Assembly: GCA_947561395.2 (NCBI GenBank)
Contig: OX387184.1
Location: 19,927,687 to 19,991,686 of the forward strand
Direction of reading: 5' to 3'
Source of the DNA: Buxus sempervirens
Taxonomy: Eukaryota; Streptophyta; Magnoliopsida; Buxales; Buxaceae
Length of the DNA stretch: 64,000 nucleotides
Shown piece by piece: positions 38,353-49,700 of the stretch. Positions within the stretch are counted from its first letter, which is position 1. The number at the start of each line of letters is the position of its first letter. Position numbers and translations under genes: made by a program. Below the pieces are notes generated by a model. The model saw only the letters and a program-made list of their open reading frames with translations. It was not told the origin of the DNA and did no database searches.

Positions 38353-39109
38353 TTGCTTGGGAGGGGCAAGCGCATTATACATGGGATATGAGCGTATGAT
38401 GCACTCATGCTGCATGTAGGATGCGCTCATGTCTCACATATAATGTGCTCCTATCACAAGTAGATTGTGGCTCGTACCCCAATCTAAAACTGACACTACT
38501 TTTTAATTTCATTTTGAAAAGTGACATTGCTAGTCAATTATTTTTGAAAAGTAATCCTTTTTCTATAAATGAGATTTATTTGATGGACTATTTCTATAAT
38601 ACAAGCTGAAAATTAACCCTTTTAATAATTTCTTGTGGAGTGCGGGTGAGGGGCAATTGCTTTAAGTTTTTGGGATTTTATATAAAGAAAAAAAAATTGG
38701 AGGAAGCACACCGCAAGCCTCAAGCCTTGACCACCAGGCCAACCCTTTGGGACTAATTATTATGTTTTAAAAAAAGTGAGGCATTTTTTATTATTATACC
38801 CCTTTATTAATGAATCTTCATAATAATATGTAAGGGTTGTTTTGGAAACTTGTACATTTTAGTTGATGCAATTCCCAAGGGGGCACCTTGCATTATATAT
38901 AGTATAGATATAGATATACATACACATATAGACTTAAATGTCTAGGGTTTAGCTCAACCCGGGTTCCCCAACCCAACAAAATGTATGATGGATTATGGGT
39001 TGTATTCAGTGTTCGGCAGTTACAGTAACGTTCGGTATCAATAGTATCAGTCAAGTATCAATCCAGTTCAGACCGACTCCAATATATGTTTAACCATATT
39101 TATTTTAAT

Positions 39110-39190
39110 TTTTTTGTTTTTTTGTTTTTTGTTTTTTTGTTTTTTGTTTTTTTGTTTTTTTGTTTTTTCGTTTTTTTGTTTTTCTTCTTT
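39110..39190. repeat. (T6-7G)n tract
   Basis: Repeated tttttttg units in copy B where copy A (28483-28505) has a plain T run before gtttttcttctttggta. Probably an old LINE poly-T tail that expanded differently in the two copies. Confidence 0.8.
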
Positions 39191-39800
39191 GGTAGAACAC
39201 TACATGCTTAACCTAACCCATTGAGGTTCCTCATGATTTTGTTCTCATGCCTACAAATTGGATTGGCCTAACAGAAAGAAAACCTCAATGTTAACATCAT
39301 TAAATAATGGTTCAAGGTTCTCACGGCCCAAGTGGCCGGTCCTAATCTTGAATAAAAAAATTGCTGTACACCATGGAGTGGGCTTTGGCTGGAAGACCGT
39401 CCAGTCTGCTAATAGATTGAAATGGATTGAGGATCTAGGCAAACCCAACTGCTGCCCCAAATAAAACCAGGTATCGAAATTTAGAGCCTGCAAAGGTGAT
39501 GAAAGGTAGGGCTCTCTGTGCAATCTCCAGCCCTAGTTGCCTGAATCTGTATTACTGTGGGATATAGAAGTGAGCCAGGCAAATGGAAAGCAAAATTGAC
39601 AGCAACCATTGGTTAATAAATGAATGAATTGTGTCGTTGCGCATGTACAAGTTGCGCATGTACAATGCGTCAAATCCCCCCATTTGAAACAGAAATATGT
39701 CAATGCAAGAAGAATGAAATGATCCCAGATATAATCCTTGTTTTGATGCTATTCCAAGTCTTTGAGAATTGAGATCACGCTATTGGCCAAAGAATGCATG

Positions 39801-42686
39801 TCAGAGAAGGAATGCAACAAGGGCCTGGAATATGGCTTTTGGACCTCCCCACTTCTTAACAATGTGATCCACCCATGTGCTTAATCCTCTATGAGCTTGA
39901 TCTCCTTGAGTTACCTGAAACATTTGAACCTCAATCTCAATTCAATGCAATTCAAAACTGCAAACACAGACTTCACATTCTATATCATTTTGCATGAGTT
40001 CTGTGCAGCTTGGAGTCTAGGAAAGATTATAATAGAGAAGATCCAATATAATAAAGGCAAAGTTCTACTCAGTTTGAACCTCGGATTTGAAACACTGCTC
40101 AAAGACATCTCCGAGAGATCAGTCTAAACATGTATCTCATGCAGAGAGCTCAAATGCACCTTCGTGTAGTATTACCTGTGCAGCGTTCTTGAGGGGCCCC
40201 CAGCATTCGACACAATTGTACTTCTTTGTACTAGAATGGAAATACACCCAAACTGAAGCCTCCATAAGTTCAGGATGCTCTTCAAAAACAATTGAGTCTC
40301 CATAAATCACAGACTTAAGTACCTATTAAGTATGCATCCAGAAAATAGTGAGAGATGATCCACTCTCATCATCATATTCATCTCAATTCTAATGATTGCA
40401 AAGGTTACTAGTCATGATCAGTAATGGAGGGAATATATGATGAACTGCCAATTAATACAACCATTAAATGAATGTGTAAAATAATAATAATCAAATAAAT
40501 GAAATTAACCATTGGAAACACAGAAGATGAGCTCACCAAAGGTAACTCCTTTGTAAAGATATGGTATCTAAACTCAGCTACTAAGTCTAACAAGAGGTTA
40601 GGACCGCTCACATGGCAGTGAACATGTAGACACATCTCATCCTTCACTTTCTTCAACTCTGCTATAACATCGTCTTTGTTATACCACCCTTTCAACTGAA
40701 AAATAAATGCAAAAATGCAAATAGCTGATTAGAAAAATGCAAAATTCTGCTCAGCAAAATATATGATGAAGTCCCAATACAGAAAAGCTTATATCATTAT
40801 GTCCACATTAAGGTTGGAGCCTTTTCTGATCAATATGATAAGATTTGGCATCAAGAAGTTATTTTATACCAAAAGCAGCACGATAATCCTTCTTTTGGAT
40901 GTCTTATATATATATTAACCTCTAATGCATCATATCATAAATGTTTAATATGCTAAGACTTCAAAAGATAAAGATTGCACACCTGATCAAGATTGATGGA
41001 ATTGGTGATGCTCAGGGTTAGGTTGGCCGTAATATCAGAATGGGAGAGGGTGTACATTCTTGGGACAATTCCAATGCCCTTCTCTATCTCTTCTCCCATG
41101 ACAACCACTTTCAACTTTGAAGCTTCAAATCTTGCTGGAGGGCCCAACAACTTGGCAGCCTAAAGACAAAGTGTTGTAGTATGAAACCCGATCCAGCCAC
41201 AAGTAATTTTCCTTTTCTAATAGTTTCAGAAGTTGCAGCACACAGATCACACAATCTGTGGCCACCCATGGTGTTGTTACTGTTGTAACATAGGGTCCAA
41301 TCGAAATTTGAGGCTTCATAAGCTCCTCATGATTTCTCACAATTAGAAATAAAAACTTTTTTCAATATATAAGTTCGAATACAAAACCTGTAAAAATAAA
41401 TTGCAATAATAAAATCTGGAGTACATGCAACATTTCTTTATCAAACCTAAAACAGAATCACCTTACATTTTCATAATAAAGAAAACAGAATTCTTTGTAG
41501 ATAGATTTTAAGATATGTATTTCATGTCCCAGACAATGTAAATAGCATTTAAAATTCTTGAAAAGAACAGAGAACATTTATGGATAGCATTTTAGTAATT
41601 ATAAATCGGAAGTGAAAATGAAATGCATTAATTAAATTTTGACAATTACAAGAATGCTGAAAGTTATATTAGAGAAATGCCACTAATTGCTAAGAGTGTT
41701 GTGTCATAGAGGTATAAAGGAAATGTAGTTAAAACAGATATTAGAAGTGAAGAGTTTTTGTTTCTGCTGAGAGTACAAATTTTCTTCGATCCCAAAAACA
41801 CAGGACGAGAGTGAGCAATACCTTAAAAATACATTTAACCAAGTCTTGCATGAGATGTGATTAAAAAGAAAAAAAGGTAAGATATAGTGTTCTCTGTTTG
41901 GAAAGCATATACTAGGTTAAGATTAGCATTTAGTTTTTCGGTCCAAAACATGTTCAATATGTCATTCACTGTAATGGATTTTGCAGAAACTCATTTGCAT
42001 ATTCGCCCTGCTTATTGGCTAGAGCATAAAGTCAACCTTGGATTGGGGGGATAGGTCCCCTCAAGTTTGTTTCTCCTCACAAGTATGATCCCAGTATATG
42101 TAACCCAATGTAAATTATTCCTGCGGATATATTCTGAATTTTCCAACTGTTAGCTGCACCATTTATCCCTGCAATTCCTGTATTAGTTAGACTGCAGATG
42201 CGCAACCTTATTTTGACTATGCATTTCAACACTAAGCAACTAACTGAACAAATAACCATGTACATTTTGCTTATTGCGTTGAAATAGTGAAAACTAAGCT
42301 AGCCCTTGAACAATTTTATATTAACAGGGCTGAAAATTATTGAATCCAGTGGAAATGCAGGACGGTAAGAACACACCACTCAATTGAGTCCGACCAAGAA
42401 GATCTCCTTAACCATTTAAATAGTTTTCTCACCAACCCATCTTTCACATTCCCTCTTTCTTTAGGGATGAGCAAAAATGTGGGTGAAAGAGAGTGATAAA
42501 CATGGAAGTAAAGATAAAAGGAAGAAAAAGTACCTCAAAGACAAGTGGGTTGTAAGAGACTCCTCGATCGCCAATAGAAGAGACCGACACTAGTTTGGTT
42601 CTCCTGGAAAAGCTGCCGAACTTGTTTCTAATGAAAAGATCCCCTTTGGGTGAAGATGGAGAAGGAGAAGAAGAACAACAGGCCAT
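39801..42686 (-). CDS. SGRL: STAY-GREEN-LIKE Mg-dechelatase, copy B
   Basis: Exons 42534-42686, 40983-41159, 40537-40695, 40176-40322 and 39801-39914 with the same splice sites as copy A, giving 249 aa. It is shorter by seven codons at the end because TGG became TGA (39801-39803) in the hydrophobic tail. Exon 3 reads AELKKVK where the family has AEWKKVK; copy A keeps the Trp (AEWNKVK). SHSD, HVHCH and WGPL motifs are intact. The transit peptide differs from copy A at 8 of 51 residues, whereas exons 2 and 4 are identical to copy A even at DNA level. Its start lies about 1 kb downstream of the PRORP1 stop on the same strand. Probably functional, but the Trp change and lost tail leave doubt. Confidence 0.88.
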
Positions 42687-43724
42687 GGAAATTATTCAAT
42701 ATCAACTCTTTCTCCTTTTCCTTCTCATCTTCCACATTTATCTGCCGCTGCCACTATTCCCCATTTCCATGGACACTTCAACATCGTAAATTCTCTCCTC
42801 TATGCGTTCGTGAGTGTGAAAGAAGAGAACAGAAGAGAAGAACAGAACAGAGGTGCTGTGGATATCAGACGAGAAGAATTGAAATGCACAATGTGGTCTT
42901 GTGGACTCAAATTGAGAGCCCACCAGTACCTCCAAATGTATTCCTGCTTCTTTGCACCACAGATGCTTCAGACTGCAATATTTTCTTGCTATGTTTCTTA
43001 TTTTATTCTTGAAAGTTTTTGATTGGTGGTAGAGGTAGACAGTGCGACACGTCAACATCCTTGCCGTGGATCTTTGTCTTTCAATGGCTTTGTGGATAAT
43101 GTGATGAGGAAAGCAGATAACATGGGATTAGTCCCATTATCAGAGTCTCAAGCAGCTATGAGACTAAACAAATAAAGAGACCATATCTGATGAGGCAGCA
43201 TTATCGTCCATCATCTGACCAAATCAGTGCCTTGTAGCTTTTAAGAAACAGTTCAGTTTCTTCCACTAGATTCAAAGCCATTAGATCCATTTTTGGTTTG
43301 TAACTGGGGTTCTCTGAAATTGATCGAATTATTAAAAAGGGGATTATATTTAGCCCTGATGATTGAACCCAGAGGCAATCAGATGCTCAGAATTTTGAAA
43401 TTTTGATGTATGCATATATCACATTATCAAGGCTCCCATAAAAGGGATGATCATAATAACTTTAACAAAATAATAGACTCCCCTATATATTCAATGGTTT
43501 TATTACCAGTTCAATTCCTCAACAAAATTATAGTTGCTTCTCATATTTAGGAATTCTCCCAATAAATTGAGGTTCCCACTTCTTGCCTTGGAAATCAAAT
43601 CCAATAACAAATATAACTAAGAAAAGAAATTAGGAAGGCTTTTCCTAGAAAACTAGTTTACAAAATTTTCTCCCTGGAAGGAGGCATCCAATGAGTACTT
43701 CCACTTGAGCAGATTTGAGAATAT

Positions 43725-46700
43725 TCAGCTTGAGGAAGTTGTCGAGGCTCTTGTGGCACAAACCCATTGCCTTGGGTTCTCAATGTCATCACCGATTACT
43801 GTAGGTACATGCCAACTCCCCCTTTCTGACTCCTGCAATTAAATTATTCATCCTCAAAAATAGGTAGGAGAAGGGGATTAAAAAAGCTGAAAACAAATTA
43901 AAAAAATGGCTCATCAATGAAGAAGTTATATGGTGATTCAGATGCGAAAAGTCAGTCACCTGTATGACAATTGAATATGGTGGAGGCATATGGAGGGTAG
44001 GTCCACGCCCAGAAATGGTTACTCGAACCTGCTAATATCAACACAAGCTTATGCTCTGTCCATAAGCAACAATCAATTTATGTCTTGACACTGTCCAAGC
44101 ATTGTGTTAGTGTGATTTTCTCTGATTATTAAATATTGTATCGACAGTTACATGATTTTGTTAGAGATACTGGACTGAGGTTGTAACTGGGGGATTGAGG
44201 ATATTAGTTTTAATTTCATTTAACCAGAATGGAAAACTTTCTTCTCTGTCATGGATGCAGGCATACTGTCAAACCACATAATTCCATGCACAGTTACTTC
44301 CTGTTCTTTCTACTTATTTCACCATATGAACGGGATGAAATTGTCGGCTGCAGCTACCTCGGCAGGTAGCTGCAGCAGACAATTTCATCCCATTTTAACA
44401 TATCAATACTTTTGACCAACAGATTTCCTTTTTCGGAATTCAATGAGATATAGAGAATCATCCAACATTTTTTGGATAATTCTTGCCATGTGCAACTGTA
44501 TTTTACAGCAACAGAGAGTTTCTTTCTGGAGCTTCTAGAGGCCCATTTCTGACACACTGGTGCCTAGGCCTTCTATCATATATCATTTTCTAAATGAAAG
44601 TGAAGCAGTTAAGCCACACTTGTCAGTGCTTACTAAGGACCTCTTCCACAGCAAGAGCTTTCATGGGAGTGAAAAAGTGTTTGGTAGAGATTTCTCTTTT
44701 AAAGAAATGACTTGTATGTATGTAACTTTTAAATGTTTGAAAAAAAGAATTGAAAATGTGTACTTTTCAAATTATCCACCAAAAGACCTAATTCAATTGT
44801 TCACTTGCATGCAATCAACTACAAAATAGTAAAAGCAACTATTTAACCAACCCCAAGCTCAGTAGCCTCAACGGGGAAGATCTTTCAGTGCCAATAAGCA
44901 GTTCCCGGTCTTCAGGAAACTGCACTAAATGAGGACTCAGAACAATAAAATGAATGCTTCTGCAAGAAAAGAAATCCTCTTGATGCTGAAATTCTAAAAT
45001 TAATCTCACTGATTAAGAATAAAAATAAAATGACCTGATGCTTTTCTTTCCATCTGGGAAAAAAGCTGGTCCCTAGCAGTTCGAACAGATGATCCCTCAT
45101 TTCATCATTGGAAACCAACAAACATTTACAACTAACAGCAGCATACAACCAGTACCTGCCATTATATGGAAAATTAATTAGACCAAAATTATACTCATAC
45201 TCCTAAATTTTGATGGAGAGACCAAGTTAAATATCATATAAATAGTTGGATGGATCAGTTTAATCAGTCAATTGCCAAAAGACAAATGGAAATCTTAGAC
45301 AACTTTTAAAAAAAAAGAAAAAAAGATAATCACCAATTTACTAGAAGATGGGGGCCTTATAATTGCACCAGACTCCCATATTTTAATGACAATTAGAGCT
45401 GCAAATCTAACCCACCACCTAATGCAACCCAAAAAAGAGCCTGAACTGAACATTTAAGTTTATGTTTATATTTTATCGGGCTTCATTTGTGGCCCAAGTT
45501 GAGTTTGGGTTAAGTTCGGGCTCATGTTATACAACCCGAAAAGCCCTGCCTGGACTGAGTTATATGCATAAACATACATACATTTATGTGCAAATGCATA
45601 CATATATATAAGTATGTATGAATGCATATGTACCATTGTTATTGCCTTTTTATTTTCCTTTTACAGTGTCTTTCTCATTATGTAATTATAACTATAAAAT
45701 ATAAATTTATTAACATACGGTACAAACTAGTGAATTTCTTTTCTCAGAGAAATAATCTAAAATGATCTTACACATAAACACTTTATGCTATAATGAATGT
45801 CATGTTCCAACATTTACATTCATAGCAAAAAATGAAAGAAATATTCAAAAATTTACATTTTGTTTGAGCCAACCCAAACCCAGCCTAAACTCAAATAATA
45901 AATTTGCGTTAAGTTTGGGTTTAAGGAGTTTGGGTTAGGGTAGGCCAAGGGTGAGTTTGGCCAAGTAAATTTTAAATTGGGCTGAGTCCAAACTTGTCAC
46001 AACCTGACCCAAACCACCATGCTTACAGATTTAATGCAATGTATTTTTACAACATTAAACTGGCTATTTAGCAGTAATATCCGACTGTTCTCCTTACCCA
46101 CCACACCCATTTCCTACATAACATTTCATCGATATAAGTACTAATATATGCATCCAATGCTTCAAATTTATGTCCACTTCTATGGTTGGAATCTTTTTAA
46201 AATGGATTTCCTGACACATCCAAACCATTAGAGAGCCATTCAAAATGGCTACAATGAGTATTCACACATATAACTTTACTGCATTATTAAAATTTTGCTT
46301 TTATATTTCCATGTTTCAAGGTTATAATTGCTCTCTTTTATATTTGAATGCTTTCTGTACTAGATATAACTAATGATACATATGGCAAGTTCACTCATAA
46401 GAAAGTAATAATTAAAATTTAATAAAAGATGAATTTATGTATCCATGTCCATGTAATACAACTCCTTAAAAGCACAACATTCCCAAAATTATCATTGGCT
46501 ACAAATGTGTAAGATACAAATAAACAGAACAATAAATATGGAAAGAAAATATCCCAAGTCCAATGACTGCCAATACGATCCCTTGCCAACAACACAGCAG
46601 TAAATTAATAGCATTATGAGTGGAATACAAAAGGAAAAAAGGACGGCTCCAGAAATATTAAATGGAAGTCACCAAGCTTTAAGCCTCTTGAATCCTTTAA

Positions 46701-49700
46701 ATTGAAGACATGAGGAATTTTTTTTTTTTTTAATTTATGAAAGTCACTATTACATTAGATATAATAAAAGGGAAGTACAACAGTGGGTTACAGGACCTGC
46801 AAAAAAGCTAGAAGATCAAAGCACATTACAACAGATAAAAAAGACCGGAAAGAACTGAAGCTCTACCCCCACCCTCTCTTGCAAGCCCATATGCCACTCC
46901 ATTGGCTGATCTTGGCACGTGGTGGAATGAGGAATTCAACCCACTAGCTAAGATCCGAGCCAACTGGACAAGATGCAAAAGGGACCAATGGCTATCAACC
47001 CCCTTGGTCATCCAAGAGATCACTGTGGATGAGGCTAATGAACAACCACCTACTCCTGCCAGAGACACATTCAACCTTGAAAATACAGCTATTCAGAACC
47101 AACATATCCATGGATCAATTCATGAATAGTTAAGAATTCAGGTACAAGCTTCTAGAGACTTCTAGTTGAAAAGCAGATTATCATAAACTCTTCTTAACCC
47201 TTATAACCCCGAAAAAGAAAGGAGAAGAAGAAATATCAAAATGACTGAAAAGAACAGGATTTATCTACTTGTAGCATGTCACTAATAAATACTGATGCTT
47301 AGATCAATTTAACAGTCCTAGCTGAAACTAAAAAATGTGACTGAAAAATTTTGAGTTTTGACTGCAGCATAACCCTCCTATGGATTTGTACAAATCAGAC
47401 AATACTTTTTGTATCAACACCCTCAGAAACTGATGCATTTTGGTCAAATGTATATTTGGACAAATCTTTAAGCCTCATCCCATTGGCATCCAACTTTCCA
47501 AATATCAAAACAGACATCTCTTCTAAAACAAAGTAATAAATGAACTAGCCTGCTTCTTGATCATTGGTAACAAGGTAAACCCATTAGTCAGTTGCTAGTC
47601 GTCCACGATAAAGAAAAGAAGAGGGAAAACATATGTCAAACAACTTATCTTCTGTACATAATCAAAGCGTGACTCTTTGTATGAGTTCATGATTCAAATC
47701 TATATACCACAGTCACAGGTAAGTGAAAAAGGATTAACGCTCTGATAATTATTATTTACTACTTGTTGTCCATAATTTTACATCATAAATTAAAAATTCC
47801 CTGCCACATCTGCAAAGGCACTTCTCGTATGGCATTATTGACCTGAGATAAGGATCAGACACTATCCCAACCTCAAGATTAGTAAAAAAAAAATTCCGAT
47901 CAACCAAGTGGCATCTGTGTGAGAAATAAATCACCTGTGGCATCAAGTAACCAATAAATAATGAAGCAATGAAAAGAAACATATCTCGGTAGAATATGGT
48001 GGAGAAAGAATGAGAATAATCACTACAATATATCAGATCTCAGTGATCAATAATTGGTTATTAAGAACAATCTAATTATTAGATAGGACATCCTGCAGGT
48101 TTCAATCCAAAGAATCCGTAGCCTTAAAGAGACTCTAACAAGGGTTAGAAACAATTAAGAAAACTAAACAAATTTATTTTAACAAATGAACAACTAAGAG
48201 TCTATGGGAGGTCCAGTGACTATTAGGAAGACCTTAAATCCCAAAACAGCAAAAAGAGAAAAAAGGGAAAACTTACACGATATACACTTTCACTCTAAAA
48301 TGAAGCGCTAGTTCACAAATCAAAAGTACAAACTATCTTACTAATGCGAAAATAACCAGTAAATTAGCTGGGGTAGGCAGCAAAAACACCTCTATCCCCT
48401 ATCAATAACCACCTTTCAACTCAATCACTTTTTCAAATCATAAGTCACTAAATCTATCTATATCCTATAGAGTTTACCCCTCACCTTAAAGTGTCTTTAT
48501 GGGCACCAACTCATGCCTTTGCCATAATTAACAAGCTCAAACTATCCCAATCAATCCATTCTCACTAACTTGTCTTCCAAAAGATGATTCTAACATAATC
48601 TCCAAAACAATGAACAGTTAATAGACAGGTTGCACATGAGACCTAGTCTTTATGATAATTTTAAGGGATTGTTTGTCATTGGTTAAATCATAATTTCTGC
48701 AAAATCATACATCCCAATATCAAATCAACTGGATATCACGATCAACACACTATGGGAATCTGGTTCATGTGAGGAACTGTCTATCCAAACTTTATTTCTT
48801 GGTTTTCTGATGAGGGCACTTATCCAATGGTTTGTTCTTCATCAACAAGTTAGTACCCTAAAAAATATAATCTCGAGCTCTTAGAACATGGATTTGAGAG
48901 TCAGGATAAATTTAATGGACAGAGTGTCTGACTGGACCCTATTGCCATAGCACGCTGATTGTGGATATCAATGAAGCATAAGCCTAAAAAAAATAATCTC
49001 AAACTCTTGGAAGCATGGGCATGGATTTCAAAGTCAGATGAAATTTAAGCATATTAGATCAACTTGCTAAGAATCTCTACACCACTCTAATACAACTAAG
49101 TGCAAGAATGTTAATATCATGATGAAGATTCCTGCTTTAAAACAAGGAACCAAATTTCATAATGAATAAAGTCGAAAGGTAGAAACATCATTTTACAATT
49201 ATTTTTACCAATATTGATTGCACAATTGCACTACACTGGTATTGTTGGGAAACAAACCAAACTAGCAGACAACTCTAGTAAATTAATCTTAGATATTGAT
49301 TGCAAAATTGCACTACACTGGTAATTGTTGGGAAACAAACAAAATTAGTAGAATATTATAGTAAATTAATCCTAGATTTTCTTAAATATTAAATGCATAT
49401 ACACATAAACCACACACACACATAAAGAAAGATCAAAGGGAATCAAAACCCCGCGTACAATCAATAACCACAACAACAATTCACGTAAGCATAAAATATA
49501 CAAAAAGGGCTAGCAGGAGCTAAACAGCATACCGGCTATAATGATACCACACAAGTAAAGAAAATAAATAGTGTTGATGCAAGGAAGTAAACACAATAAC
49601 AGATAGTTTAAGCAGGATTCTGTAAAAAACATCTCGTGTTAGAAGATGAGATTCTACCAATCATCATTTGATCCACAAGGGGTTGCATAAAGCGAACCAG

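Larger units (their letters stand above)
33586..38908 (-). mobile_element. Helitron-like element, copy B, carrying LTR insertion
   Basis: Same ends as the copy-A element: A|TCTATACTATATATAATG at 38908 and CACGTGCACGGGCTAG|T at 33586. The 3' palindrome cgtgcacg is better kept here. It is interrupted at 33956-38352 by LTR sequence and lacks the LINE present in copy A. Confidence 0.6.
33483..44063. repeat. Tandem segmental duplication, copy B
   Basis: Starts ccgaatccac and ends tgctctgtccat at 44063, inside PRORP1 intron 4; beyond it the sequence is single-copy. It is longer than copy A because of LTR insertions at 33956-38352. It carries SGRL-B and the working last two exons of PRORP1. Extra 200 bp at 42211-42410, bounded by cctta on both sides, and about 120 bp near 42770-42890 are missing in A (deletions in A or insertions in B). 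Confidence 0.92.

Noticed and set aside
45390-46030. Repeated gggtt/aaccc wording resembling telomere-like or MITE sequence
   Set aside because: Irregular spacing, no terminal repeats and no consistent unit; background in PRORP1 intron 3.
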